Counted from the first letter of the stretch, positions 32,009 through 43,725 are shown. The stretch is DNA of 64,000 nt from Tethya wilhelma (GCA_964030475.1 CAXIPT010000001.1:2827075-2891074), one strand, 5' to 3'. Notes: generated from the sequence alone by a model not told the origin. Translations and numbers: made by a program.

Positions 32009-34168
32009 GCATGCAATGAAGACTTTTTAACAGTAAACACCACTTTCAAGAACCACACTCTGTTCTTGTGATGTCTACCCCACAAGTTCTAACCAACTAA
32101 AGACACAAAGGGCATGATTTCATAGGAACTGGAAGCAACTACAAGCAAGAGCTGACATACACATCTTTACCCAAACAAGTAGTTCAGCAGTGAGTAGACA
32201 TGTAGACACTGATGTTACAGTGATGTAATACATGACTCTAACATTATCTAAAGCAATATGGGTCATACATGCTGCACACACCCAGTTAAAGATAGCCCAA
32301 ATAGACAATGTCATGCATGAGCATTAATAAACTGAAAATCTTGAGCTGTTTTTGCATTGTAGTAAACCAGGAACACAGCTGGGACATTTAAATGACTCAG
32401 CACATTGATGTAGGTGTGTGTGGCTTGAGTGTTCAAACACGACTACCTATATCCCACATGACACAGAATACATGCAGCAGTAGGTACAGTAGCCATCACG
32501 TGACTCCATCTCTATGGCAACCAAGTATAATATCATAGTGAAAGTGGTTGGACTCATTCCCAATAGACCAGTGGCTCCAAGATACCTCAACCTCAAAACC
32601 ATCACCACCATGAAGACACACACAAGAATTTTCAGTTGGTAGCTAACATGGATTCTTCAGCTAAACATGTTAACTAACTATTATTCACAATATAATTTAG
32701 CCTATACATGCATCCAGTGTGTGTATTCATGTAGCATTGTGCTAGCTATTTTAAAGCTAAGGGAGGGGCCTGGGATTGAGGCTAGTGTGTGTGTGTATTT
32801 ATATTATGCAGTCTGAACTATTATTATACAGAATATCACTGCATGATGTCTGAACAAATCAGCAGTCACAATCTACCAACTGACGGAAATATATGCTAAC
32901 AGTAGCATTAGAATAAGATGCAGTGTATCTACAGCTAAAGCACATTGAGGAAGCTGCAAAGATGACTGCACAAAGTGCATACATTCACACACAGACACTT
33001 TCCTTACCTCATTGCAACATTGCTTCCATCGATGACAATATGTCTGAGCTGAGTTGGATCAGTACAAGCCGGGGTTCCGGCCACTAGCGATGGCACAATG
33101 GGCTCACCGTATGTGTTTCTTGGTCGGGCCATATTCAAACTCTTCACTTTGTGGTGATTTGTGGATGGTGTTGCACACACTCGGACAAGCCGAGCAAGAA
33201 TGGCGTCATCAGGTGCATCCACACCTAGTGAGTCTAGGACTGCTTCAACCTTTTGCCGAGGATAACCTAACTTGGTGAAACTATCAATCTTCTGTTCTCT
33301 AGCTGGATCAACTCCTGCTCTTGATATGACAGCATTGCTGTGCATTGAGTGTGCATTCTGTGTGGATAAGTCTGTCTGTGTGTCATTTGGTCCACCCAGT
33401 TGTTCTATTAAAAATTTCTTGAGGTGATCGGGAAAGGTAGATAGGCCCTTTTGAAGGGCACTACGAAGTTGTATGTCCAAATCTTGCGTAGAATTTGTCA
33501 TCTCAGAGTTAGCCACTGAGTTAGGAGGCATACTATAGCCGGTAGATTGGAAGCAATGGCTCTGAGATGGATCTCTAGCGATCAGTTCTCCTCCCCGACT
33601 GGGCAACTGGACATCATTGGGGCGAGGGTTTATGGAGAGTCTTTCAACAACTTGATGGACATCGATTGGAGCACCTTTCACAAGAACACCAGCTCCATTA
33701 GGTAGAAACGAGAGAGCTACTTGATAGTTGCACTCTAGCTCATCACAAACAGCCCCAGAGCTGTTACGACTGAGAAGATCAGCAAACAAAGGTCCCCCAC
33801 TGTTCACCATCACACTCGTACTCTCTGGCATACACAGTGCTGCAATATACCTCTGCAGATAAATTAAAGGTTATTTTGTGGTTTATAAGGTCGTGTCTGT
33901 AGCTAGTGTATTACACAATAAAAGGAAAGCAACTTACTTTTGCCTTTAGGTTGTTTTCATTGTACCCTGTTAGTATCATCCATTCGCCTGGTTGACCTTG
34001 GTGGTTAGAAGAGAGACCAAATGTCACTTGAACAGAAAAGAGCCTTTCTATTCGACTTATGGTCTCGTACTCTCTCAAGAGCCCAGATCTTTCACTGTCT
34101 TGAACTGTGAACTGGAGCTGGGCTATCCTTGAAGAAGAGCTATTACTGTTGGCGGTACTGCTGGACAT
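28839..34168 (-). CDS. Regnase/N4BP1-like RNase: KH-like + UBA-like + NYN(PIN) + CCCH zinc finger
   Basis: Three exons: 34168-33938, 33852-33008 and 30825-28839, phases 0 and 2, about 1,020 residues. The N-terminus (LFSVQVTFG, then AKRYIAALCMPE) matches the KH-like repeat of N4BP1/KHNYN. Next is a UBA-like helix bundle (FTKLGYPRQKVEAVLDSLGV) as in ZC3H12 proteins. The NYN/PIN nuclease follows with acidic residues in VIDGSNVAMSHGNGKVFSC, CYDDRFIVRLA and VILSNDQFRDL. Then a CCCH finger (CPYLETGC, then CKFYH), a long Pro/Ser/Gln-rich linker, and a C-terminal helical domain (LVAVFPGCEERIRRVM) like that of Regnase. The expected role is endonucleolytic decay of mRNA or foreign RNA. An N at 30832 sits in the (AG)n tract beside the exon 3 acceptor. 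Intron 2 is 2.2 kb and repeat-rich. The combination of KH and CCCH parts is unlike the human members. Confidence 0.9.
30833..30882. repeat. (AG)n microsatellite at an intron end, adjoining an assembly gap
   Basis: About 25 AG units start right after the N at 30832. On the minus strand this is a (CT)n tract immediately before the CTGCAG acceptor of the RNase exon 3. Confidence 0.95.
31959..32006. repeat. (CA)n microsatellite
   Basis: An uninterrupted run of 24 CA units within the second intron of the Regnase/N4BP1-like gene. Confidence 0.95.
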
Positions 34169-34458
34169 CCAGCTTTTACCATTGAAGTATGAAAACAAGA
34201 GCAGACACTATCTTTCTCAAAATCATGGCAAACTCTAAAACAGCTAAACCATAAGTTCAGCCCATAATGTTAGCATAATCTGGCACAAATCAACAGATAT
34301 TCATACAACATGATGTAGTTGTGTGGCAGTTTTTACTCCGACTCTAGCTTGCAAACCGGATGTAAGTTTACTAATTGAATTCCAGGCTAGCAAATCAAAT
34401 TAGCATCATACTAAAGCGTCCTTTACCTATTTGATCTGTCTGCGAGACTGTTGTAAAG
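34169..34458. promoter_or_regulatory. Divergent promoter, RNase gene and phosphatase gene
   Basis: The two ATGs (34168 minus, 34459 plus) point apart across 290 bp. No clear TATA box or known motif. Confidence 0.4.
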
Positions 34459-35479
34459 ATGCCTGTGACCAATCAAGCTCTGCTGAGCCAGATACATTTG
34501 TCTGGTGAAGTGAACTGTCCAGAATTCCAACCTCACATGTTGAAGGCCAACTTCTGTACTGCATGCAACAAGCTGATCAACAAGCATAGTCCTGAAGCCA
34601 TAGCCAATGATGAAACCCTCCTAAAAGTGAGTTGTACACACACAATGACAGTTAATACAGCCCTATATGAAATACTGCCTTACACAGATGACAAAAATGA
34701 TTGTTTGCAAATAGACTACAATGCAGGATGTATATCCATTGTTTGGTATTCCATGAACTGCGACAAATGAAAAGTATTATCAAAATAAATGATTGTCTGC
34801 AGTTGTGATCTTCAGTATCACACATACAATAAAATAATAGGCACTAGAATATTCCCAAAAAGGTGAAAAAGTTCCCAGTTGTATTCTACCACAATCATCT
34901 GATCTTGGAGGGCTCTTTCATGGTGGCTTCAAGGCGGTCATGAACACAGAATTCCTACATAAAGAGAAAATCACCCATGTCGTGAACACGGCAAAGGGCT
35001 TGGAGATATTTGGACCAAAATATATGGTATAATTGTTATAAAGTTTGTTTTCATATTATTAGCAGAATGAATGCTATTAGCAGCCTTCGGGTTTCTAAAT
35101 CACGTAGAAACCTCCAAAACAGTGTCTAACTATTATTTAGTGCATCAATCGTGACCCCCCCTATACTCTTTGCACAAAGTAGAGCCCATCTGAAGTACAT
35201 GATGATCTGTTTGAATTTACAGGGTGCAGTTGAAACAGCAAAGACTGAGCATGGTGTGGAGTTCCTGGAACTAAACTGGGAGGACACCACGTCTTTTCTC
35301 ATACCAGATGACGATCTTGTGCGCTGTGTGCACTTCATCCATTCTGCCAGAGTTGGAGGAGGATCAGTGCTTGTGCATTGTGCACAGGTATGTTGTTCTT
35401 TGTAATTATTGTACAATGCACAAAATCATGTGTAGGTACAATTGTTGGTGATGTTGATCATTACATTGTTATGCAGGGN
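34459..35479 (+). CDS. Dual-specificity phosphatase-like protein, 3' end lost at a gap
   Basis: Exons 34459-34626, 34841-35026 and 35223-35387 join in phase 0; a fourth starts at 35477 and hits the N at 35479. The N-terminal part carries a Cys pair (FCTACNKLI) that may bind zinc. The catalytic part has ITHVVNTAKG, then VHFIHSARVGGGSVLVHCAQ, which is the start of the HCxxGxxRS phosphatase loop. The splice falls exactly after HCAQ, and the next exon begins GG then N, so the rest of the active-site loop is missing. The catalytic Cys is present. Probably a cytosolic atypical DUSP; substrate unknown. Its neighbour on the opposite strand is truncated at the same point. Confidence 0.75.
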
Positions 35480-35573
35480 GCTCAGCCACTGCTTCACAGT
35501 ATAGCTATGAAATGCTCCAACTAGACCCTCTATACGCTAATACCAAACTGGCCCGACCTTTCTCTACACTCAC

Positions 35574-37797
35574 CCCTACTAGCAGTGATGACTTGGGCTC
35601 TCTTAGGACAGCAAGTGACCACAGTGATGCCTGCCTCATGAGCCTTCACGCTGAACTTCACCTCACCACTCCTGTCATCCACTAGGGCTAGATGGCCTCG
35701 ATCGGTGGCGGCCAGGAGCAAGCTCAATCCTTCCTGTTTCTCCTCGATCAAACTCCTCTCAGCTAATCGATGGCGACTGAGTTGACGGGCCTCCAGCGTC
35801 ACATTAAACCACTTGTCTGATGATAGGAACTCTTCAATGTCTTCCTATTGGTGGAGTGCACGGTGCAAGGACAACACTTTAATGATGGATGGACATTAAC
35901 GAGAGTACACATTATGATTGTATACATGCAGTTGGTGACATACCTCATCCATTGCAGTCTCATACAGCACCAGACAACTGTATTTTCCTGCATTGTGTAA
36001 ATTGAACCATTAAACAATTTTAAGTACAAAAGTAGTTGAGTGTATCAAGATACCTAGTTCCTCTGGGGAGCTCCAGCTGGCCTTCTTGGTCGATGGATTT
36101 GTCTTGGTGTCAAACATTGAGATTGTTCCACACTGATCCAACACATACAGCACATCTATCACAACACACAGCACATTCATGCGCACATAATTATTATTGA
36201 AGTTGTTACAACATGATAATGTTGACGTACTATCGTAAGCAAGGTAGGCCACAGCGAGCGCTTGCACCTCCAGAGGAAGTAGAGCCGTTGTAATGATAGC
36301 CCCGCCCATTGGTGATACTATACGCACTGCTGAATCAGCACAGGAGGCCAATATCCTCAGGGGCACTCTGGGATGAGTGCTGGTGGCAAGAAAATTGACC
36401 TTACTTCCGGAGAGAGCAGTCTGATAGTAGAGCTGCTGGATTCTCCATCCCTTCACCTGTCGAGAGGAGTGAGAGAGGAGGCAGTAGGTACCAGGCTCAC
36501 TGGACACACCCTCCACAGGAACAGTGTGATCCAAGCTGAAGTACATATAATATAGTAGAACAGAGAAACAACTCTTAAAACTCATTACCCATTCAATGAT
36601 ATGGGGCATTTAAGTCAATTTTTATTCCTTTTTTTTTTAATTTTTTTTTTTTTACATTTCAATCTGATCGTGAGTGGTGAGATTCCAGACTCTTATTGTT
36701 GCATCAGTTGATCCGCTCACAACCATGGGTCCATATGGATAGGGTGACAAGACAGTGACTGCTCCACAGTGACCAACAAACGTACACACCAACTCCCACG
36801 AGCTATTCCACACCTTAACTGCACAACAAGAAAACGATATTATGACAAATGCAATGAAAATATGGGGACAGCCATCAGTCAACTTACTTATGCCATCCTT
36901 AGCAGCAGTGATGACTAGTCTCAGAGGCCTAAAGAACATCAATGCTGAAATGGGTCTGGAGTGCAACTCATCGAGGTTCACAAGGAGCTTCCCAGACGAC
37001 ATCAAGAATATTTTAACCCCTGATCCCACTGCAGCGAAGCAACGCTGGGCCTTCCCTGGCACATCTTCAAGATGAAGGATCGCTGGTTCATCATCAGGGG
37101 AAAGTCCCTCCTGAAAGGAGTAGGCATTTATTAGAACAAAAAAATATTTTATAGTGATGTTTTTTTGGCTGTTTATTTACCACAATAACTTGAGCTGGTG
37201 CAATGGCTTTAGCTCCTTGGCGAAATATCCATGTCTGTAAAATGGAATCAAAAATCAAAATAGGGACTCGTTAAAATATTAAATATATAATCTTACAGTG
37301 ATGTTTCCAGCTCCTGAAGTCACGACCTCATTGGAGCACGTGTTGTAGACAGCAGTGGTGATTCTACTCTCACTCTCTCTCTCGTACACACACTCAAACC
37401 TCCGGTTGAGCAGCTTCAAATGATATCGACACACACCAACATACAGATCATACTCTTCAGCATGCAACAGAATGTCTATGTTTCGAGTCGATTCACATCC
37501 TTCAAACGAGTCCTGCAGCTTTTGTCTCTCGTACATACCAAACCCTTTGGAGTGGTGAGTGACGGTAGTCTGGACCTTGGGCTGATATAGGACCGACTTC
37601 AAGTGACCTTCGCATCGATAGTTATAATCAGGTAACAATCCATGCTTGATGAGCATCCCTTGCTCACTGGTGTCCACAGAATACGGTCCATGAAGACGAG
37701 ATGACACGGATCTAGGCAAAAGTGATTGAGGGGTACCTGGGCTGAAGAGCTCGCGATCTTTGCTTGGAGAGATGCTGATTGATTCAGTTTCATTCAT
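35574..37797 (-). CDS. WD40-repeat protein, 3' end lost at a gap (possibly ciliary, WDR97/WDR87-like)
   Basis: Exons on the minus strand: 37797-37297, 37234-37181, 37110-36888, 36818-about 36653, 36535-36231, 36155-36054, 35987-35944 and 35844-35574. The start ATG is 37797 (MNETESISI). WD-type blades are recognisable in SGAGNITV, VKVWNSSWEL, FVGHCGAVTVL, SGSTDATIRVWNL and LLAATDRGHLALVDD. The last seen exon ends at a GTGAGT donor, and the remainder is absent because the gap at 35479 follows. The blade spacing and the long charged sequence recall the large axonemal WD proteins WDR87/WDR97, but this is tentative. An RFX-type box sits about 100 bp upstream, in keeping with a ciliary role. Confidence 0.7.
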
Positions 37798-38092
37798 TAT
37801 CCATACAGTACCTAACGGAAATAAGTACGATTGTTCGAAAAACGGTGGTCGTTCTCTTTCCACGATAATAGCGTCTCCTCAGCACGGCATGTTGCTATGG
37901 TTACTGTGCACGTGACCAGACCGTCTAGAGACTGGAAAAGTTTCCAATTAACGCCCACTAAGCTGAAAGTAGGCTGGTAGGTACACAGGCAGCTAAGAAT
38001 CCTGAATTCCGTAAATATTACAAATAAACAATTCGGTACTGATCAAAGACTAAACCATCCACTCGTTGTTCACCCCGGGAGAACCTCTTCCG
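37798..38092. promoter_or_regulatory. Divergent promoter with an RFX X-box at 37891-37904
   Basis: The sequence gttgctatggttac is one or two bases from the symmetrical X-box (GTTGCCATGGTAAC). It lies about 95 bp upstream of the WD40 start and about 190 bp upstream of the palmitoyltransferase start. RFX sites at this distance typify ciliary genes in animals. Confidence 0.5.
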
Positions 38093-39868
38093 ATGATATC
38101 TTTAGAGTCTGAAGAGACAGATCAGCACCACCAAGAAACTCTACCCTCTTCTGCAAGTGATAGCATGCCTTACTCGAAAGATTCAAAGTACTGGTTCGTG
38201 TGGGACCCGTGTGGGATTGTGTGTGTCGTGATGACATATTTATTGATTGTCTACGGAGAACTTGTTGTGTTGACTGTCCTGGCTCCGCCCTTCCCCACTC
38301 TTGGCACCGGGGTGTGTGTCATCATCTTCACTACATTTGCATTTCTGGCTGTTGTATCTCACGTAAAGGCAATGATAACAGATCCTGTAAGTCCAAGTTG
38401 TGGAGTCTAGTGAGTCAGTCTGTGTCTTATCCATTTGCCAAGTTTCACTTTTCACTGTACTCGGGTAGTTTGGTACCCAGACCCTGATTATAGGGGTGAG
38501 AAGTAGGTAGGGGGCAGTAAATCATAGATAATATACTCCGACCCATCATCTAGCAAATAGTGGCACAGACTGTTGAACCCCCACCTATTTCCAACTCACT
38601 ATAATTATTCAGAAAGGCTCTGGGTATCGTCACGAATACCATGTATCGTTTCATATCACATGAGTGATGGTTGTCTGCTATAGTTTGATATTGTTGTGTT
38701 TCTGATCAGGGGATTGTTCCTCATGAGAGCTCTTCAGAGGAGGAGGTACTGGAGAGGAGACAGAAGGGAGAAGAGATTCGTTATTGTAAGAAGTGCAGGA
38801 GCATCAAGCCTGATCGCGCTCATCACTGCAGGTACAGATAGGGAGGGAGCTAGGGTTGGTGTTTGTTTCTGGTTTGGTGATGAAAGTTTTTATTTTCAAT
38901 ATTCTATGCCATAGCACGTGTGAACACTGTATACACAGAATGGACCATCACTGTCCTTGGTATGTGTTGTTTTCGTTATCAATCTAAACCTATAGTAGTG
39001 GTTGACTTCATGTGATTTCTGGTATCTAGGGTGAACAACTGTGTTGGGGAAAACAATCAGAAGTTTTTCGTCCTCTTCACTGTAAGCCCTCAAGCATGTT
39101 GCAAAACAGGAAGAGTTGACACATACACACACACATAATTCTTTATAGCAATTAAATTTGGTCAATAGAGGATTTATTTTTCAAATCGCCAAACAGTCTT
39201 TGCAAACACATCGCAAATTCGCATTCAATTTTAAACTAGGAATTCAGTGCTGCACGCAGCATTCTTTAAATTTGCCAAATTTACCCACTATATGGTGTTC
39301 TTTGCTTTATCCCCACTGCAGTTTTATATCATGTCTATGGCTGTGTTTGGGCTGGGCATGGTGGCCTGGTTCTTCTTTCGCTGTGTGGGGAAGAACTTTC
39401 AAGGCTGTGATGCCATCATGCCCGGTCCCCTTGCCTTCATCCTCACACTGATGGGGGTGTTTGAAGGCTTCCTCTTCTCCCTCTTCACCTGCATCATGTT
39501 CTGCACACAGATCCACGCCATTGTCACAGATGAGACGGTCCGTAACACTTTCTCTGATAATAGCAACTTACAAGCTTTGTGTTGACATGGAGTCAGAATG
39601 GTTCAGGTTACTTTCTAATCTTGTCTCTTTGCAGGGAATTGAATCGTTAAAGAAAGAAAATCGTCATCGACAATCATGGTAAGGGGAAAAAAAAAAACAG
39701 CGTAGAGTTTGCCATTGTTCTCTTTCTTATGGTCTCTCTCTTTAAACATGTAGGTCAGACAGTTTGGTAGAGGTGTTTGGTGGTCCTTTTGGTGCTAGCT
39801 GGTTTAACCCTTTCTCTCCTCCTCCTCATCCGCCTCTTCTTAGAAGACGACTGTTACTCAATGTCTAG
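38093..39868 (+). CDS. ZDHHC3/7-like: DHHC palmitoyltransferase, ZDHHC3/ZDHHC7 type
   Basis: Seven exons: 38093-38386, 38710-38831, 38915-38959, 39030-39081, 39322-39537, 39635-39678 and 39764-39868. Four membrane spans flank the Cys-rich catalytic domain (YCKKCRSIKPDRAHHCS, CEHCIHRMDHHCPW, VNNCVGENNQKFFVLF). The active Cys is in DHHC. The TTxE-like DETGIE segment and the C-terminal EVFGGPFGASWFNPF match the PaCCT region of ZDHHC3/7 (VFGGPPSLLWMNPF). The ATG at 38093 (MISLESEE) is used because the upstream frame has no ATG. Expected role: Golgi S-acylation of membrane and signalling proteins. Introns are short (about 70-320 bp). Confidence 0.92.
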
Positions 39869-40395
39869 TGTCTTCTCTTGTTTTATAAATATTATTACAC
39901 TACATGACTAAAATTAATGTAGAGACTGCATGTTTTGTTTTCTATGACTTTAACACACATTTCCCCCTTTTTCCTTTTTGATTTGTGTGACCAAAATACA
40001 TTAATGACACCATTGTACACTTGTGTCATATATGTAATTCAACAGAATACTATTGCATGTGCAAAAGATCATTTCCGATCTTATTAACCACATGACATTG
40101 TGCGTATTAATTTCCTGTACATTTGCAGCACACAAAAACAACATAAAAATTATCTCCATGAGAAAACTGGCCAGCCATTAGCAGAATTTTGTACAATAAA
40201 TTGTTAACAACACATGTCATATCATTATGCTAAAATAAACATACTAAGGATTATTGAGAAATACTCTTGTGACTACACAGCTCAGCTCCTGATAATCTCA
40301 TGGAAAGATGACTACCCTCTGTCACAAACGCTGATTCCTAACTGCCATTATGGAAGGTGATAAAAATATAAGGCAAATTAAGGTATAAAGATTAG
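39869..40395. other. Convergent 3' spacer
   Basis: AT-rich sequence between the stops of the palmitoyltransferase (plus) and the first GPCR (minus). Nothing beyond presumed 3' UTRs is visible. Confidence 0.4.
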
Positions 40396-43083
40396 CTACA
40401 CACTATTATTATGAAGTGAAATCTTTGAACGTAGAGTAGAGGTGGAAGACTGATACTTTTGAATTGGCTTAGATGGTGTCTTTTCAGTTTTCATAATGCC
40501 ACACAGACCCAGATACAACTTCAGGGTTTTGATTGAAAAGAGGAAGGCAATAAAGATAACAAATCCTTGAGTGCTGTTTAAGACAATGAAGATATACCAG
40601 CTCCAAGTAGTTCCCACTAGCAAGGCAACAACTCCAAATGCCCACGTCAATCCTGTCACTGCAAACACAGCAAAGTTCACACGGACATAAGAAACATTTC
40701 CTTTGTTCAGTTTGGACTGAGACCTCGAGCCTTTACAGAGAAGAATAGTAATGAAGAAAAACAGAACACCATTGAACACAACTGTCACAATCAATGGAAC
40801 CAAAAATGCAACAATGATTGATTCAGAGTGATTCATCCAACACCTTCCCACCCTTCCATCCTCCAGTACTCCATAAAGGACCAGTCCATCAGCAGTGTAG
40901 TTTACAATGATGCAGATGAGAGTTACTGCTAGTGGTACACTCCACCCTATGAGCAAGTAAACTAGCAAGATGTTCCGTTTGAGTTTGTCTGAATCAAGGA
41001 TGAGTTTCCTGGCTCGATCAAATGTTCTGGCCATTTCAAAAGACATGACACTCATCCAAGTGAATTGAGCAAGGTAGATGTAATGGAGGAGAATGGCTAC
41101 TGAAGTACACAGATGTGTATTTCGAACAGCTTGTGTCAAAGGACCACCAGCAAGAATAAAGATGTTACTCATTAAAATGGTTGCAGCAAGATTCATCAAG
41201 ATCTTTCCTGGTAGAGTTCGAAGTTCCTTAAAGAGACCATAGGTGACGAGTACAAGAGCACATCCTATCACAGACAAAGAGCAACCAATGTATGTTAGAT
41301 AAAGGAAACCTTCTGGATAGGAAAAAATGATTCGATTCTTTATTATAACAGTTGTGACATTGTCAGGACAAACCAAAGGTCTTCCAAGATCATCATAGTG
41401 TGCAATTTTGTATGCTTCATCTCCTAATAAAATGGAGTCATTACCAAGGTCAGTGTACTCATCATCATCCAGAGCTACTAAGGCAGTGGAACAATTCAAC
41501 ATTGTGAAATTGTCAAGACATATCAGAGGTCGCCCGACACTATCATAGCGAATAACACTGTACACTGACTCTTTATGTTGTACAGTACTGTTAGAAAGTT
41601 GTACATACTCAGTGTCATTAAGAGGGAGTAGTTCAGTGGAACAATTAGTGACATTATTAGAGTTGTCAATAGACATTAATTGAGGGAAATGACATGTTCC
41701 ACCATTCTTGGTGAATCCTTGTGGACAGAGTGTTGGTCTACACTTGAGACCAATTAGAGCCTCTCCTTCAGGACAGTCAATTGAGAAGGTTGCTCTTTCA
41801 GAGTCAGTATTCACTGAAACTAGTCCCTTTCCTAGGTTACTGAGAGTGAAGGTGAAAGGAATTGCTTGATCGTCACTAAAAGGTATAAATGCAGTTTCAA
41901 ACACAGCTATGATCCCATCATTACCATTAGTTGTTATACTTATTGAGTCAGTTGAGACAATAGAAATTACAAAAACACAGTTGGATCCATCTCCACTTGA
42001 GAAGTCAGCAAAGCCAGACCCAATCTCTTTTCCTGAGGAAGAGCTAAAATCATTATTTTTCAAACATGTTACAATTATTCCTTGCGTATTAGCTTTGTCA
42101 GAACCTCCCTGTGTTGTAGCATCTTCAGTGGTCATTACTGTTGTAGGATCTTCAGTAGAGGGAATATTGTGTGCTGTTGATTCATCTGTGGTAAGAAGAT
42201 CTTGTGAGGATGGGATTGTAGGCACACACTGAAGTGGAATGGGTCTTGAGTCAGGAGGGCTAAAACAGGACATGTTGCCATGTACATTGTTGCATTCTGC
42301 ACAAGCAGGATTCCGATACACAACACTAACAATGTCTTCTCTGTTGACCAAATTATATGGTCCATTAACACAATCATTAACAAGCATATCATACTGTTCT
42401 TGAGAATAGAAAAATGGCTCCACCATAGCATTGAGTTCACTTCGATCAAGACAACTAGATATGTGGGGAAAACAAGATCGTGGAGGAGCTGGTATGTTGG
42501 TTGCATCTGGAGGTTGGTAGGAGCATGTTTGACATTCCCGTTGAAAGATATCAGGATCAGAAGAAAGGAGTTCAGAAATGCTGAGGAATGTAAGCTGGTC
42601 ATAGACTCTTTGGGTGCAAACTAGATTAGGCTGCCATGCAACAATGGTGTCTACATTGTTGCAAAATGCACAGTATTCATTCCTGTACACAATATTAATT
42701 CCACTTGAAGTGTCTGTTACTGGAGGAAGCTCACCAGATCCATTTTTGCAACTTTCTTCCACAGAGAGACCTGAGGTACCAGTCTCTTCAATGAATGCTT
42801 CAGAGCAACTGTTCACCATCCAGAATGCATCCCCTTCCACCAGAGCAAGAATATCACTGTTCACATATACAGTTTGACAGACAAACTCTAGTCCTTCTAG
42901 AGCAGGATTTATTGCTTGACTATTTGGATCTTCTTGCAATGAGACACAGCAATCACCAAATGACTTACAATCTACATCACATTTGCACGTTCCGTTTTGC
43001 TGGTCTTCTAAGCAAATAAGCTGGCCAAAGGTAAATTGAAAGCTATATGCAACTGCAGAAAGGAATATTATCAGTAGATTCAT
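40396..43083 (-). CDS. Somatomedin-B / Methuselah-like seven-transmembrane receptor 1 (intronless)
   Basis: 895 residues in one exon. A signal peptide (MNLLIIFLSAVAYSFQFTFG) precedes a somatomedin-B-like cysteine cluster (CKCDVDCKSFGDCC). Cys-rich segments with the repeated pattern VYRN..CA.CNNV follow, then a Thr/Ser linker. Two tandem repeats of about 50 residues each end in GRPL(I/V)C.DN, as in Methuselah-type ectodomains. The 7TM domain starts at KNRIIFSYPEGFLYLTY and includes WMSVMSFEMARTF and GLTWAFGVVALL, family B2-like. No GPS autoproteolysis motif is seen. Likely a cell-surface adhesion-type receptor; ligand unknown. The paralogue at 46536-49607 is nearly identical through the 7TM part. 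Confidence 0.9.
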   Translation of the reverse strand: MNLLIIFLSAVAYSFQFTFGQLICLEDQQNGTCKCDVDCKSFGDCCVSLQEDPNSQAINPALEGLEFVCQTVYVNSDILALVEGDAFWMVNSCSEAFIEETGTSGLSVEESCKNGSGELPPVTDTSSGINIVYRNEYCAFCNNVDTIVAWQPNLVCTQRVYDQLTFLSISELLSSDPDIFQRECQTCSYQPPDATNIPAPPRSCFPHISSCLDRSELNAMVEPFFYSQEQYDMLVNDCVNGPYNLVNREDIVSVVYRNPACAECNNVHGNMSCFSPPDSRPIPLQCVPTIPSSQDLLTTDESTAHNIPSTEDPTTVMTTEDATTQGGSDKANTQGIIVTCLKNNDFSSSSGKEIGSGFADFSSGDGSNCVFVISIVSTDSISITTNGNDGIIAVFETAFIPFSDDQAIPFTFTLSNLGKGLVSVNTDSERATFSIDCPEGEALIGLKCRPTLCPQGFTKNGGTCHFPQLMSIDNSNNVTNCSTELLPLNDTEYVQLSNSTVQHKESVYSVIRYDSVGRPLICLDNFTMLNCSTALVALDDDEYTDLGNDSILLGDEAYKIAHYDDLGRPLVCPDNVTTVIIKNRIIFSYPEGFLYLTYIGCSLSVIGCALVLVTYGLFKELRTLPGKILMNLAATILMSNIFILAGGPLTQAVRNTHLCTSVAILLHYIYLAQFTWMSVMSFEMARTFDRARKLILDSDKLKRNILLVYLLIGWSVPLAVTLICIIVNYTADGLVLYGVLEDGRVGRCWMNHSESIIVAFLVPLIVTVVFNGVLFFFITILLCKGSRSQSKLNKGNVSYVRVNFAVFAVTGLTWAFGVVALLVGTTWSWYIFIVLNSTQGFVIFIAFLFSIKTLKLYLGLCGIMKTEKTPSKPIQKYQSSTSTLRSKISLHNNSV

Positions 43084-43605
43084 TTTGTGTTCTAGCTTTG
43101 ATTGACTGACGTGGTTGATGTACTTATAGCAGAGCTATATAGTGGCTTGCAATTGACGTCATGGGAAGTAGTTATTGTTGTTTTTTCTTGCCATAGTGAT
43201 ACGGATGTAAATTGACAGCTAAGGAAGTGACTCAATGTCATTTTCAACGCAATTGCACTGAACTTGACAGTCTATAAATCCATTCAGTGCCAACAGGAAA
43301 CACCCAACATCTTTTACAATAATATATCTGAACTCAACTTTATGTTCAAACACAGATTAAATCAAATATCTGATGGGTACAGTATTAAATAAGAATTATT
43401 ATAATATAACATTGGGTAAAAAATTAAAAACTTATCACTATATATAATTTATAATAGTAGAACTTTTGAAGACCACCAGCAAGAATCAAGATGTTACTCA
43501 TTAAAAATAGTTGCAGCAATTCTCTGTTTTATAGATTGAGGAAACCTTTAGGGTAAACAGGGAAAAAAATGATGCAATTTATGACAGTTGTAATACCCTG
43601 TGGAA

Positions 43606-43725
43606 AAAGATTGATGTGCTGAGAAAGATTAAAAGATTGATGTGTGGAGAAAGATTAAAAGATTGATGTGTGGAGAAAGATTAAAAGATTGATGTGGGGT
43701 TGATGTGGGGAGAAAGATTCAATCG
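43606..43725. repeat. Tandem array of an about 28-bp unit (aaaagattgatgtg core)
   Basis: Four imperfect copies of a unit containing agattaaaagattgatgtg. Further single or double copies occur near 45068, 51637 and 52009, so the repeat marks both the GPCR pseudogene and the ANKRD27 duplication zone. Confidence 0.8.

Noticed and set aside
35477..35800. Plus-strand open frame after the N that could be the phosphatase C-terminus
   Set aside because: The sequence from 35574 on is the antisense of a well-supported WD40 exon, and the frame shows no phosphatase helices.
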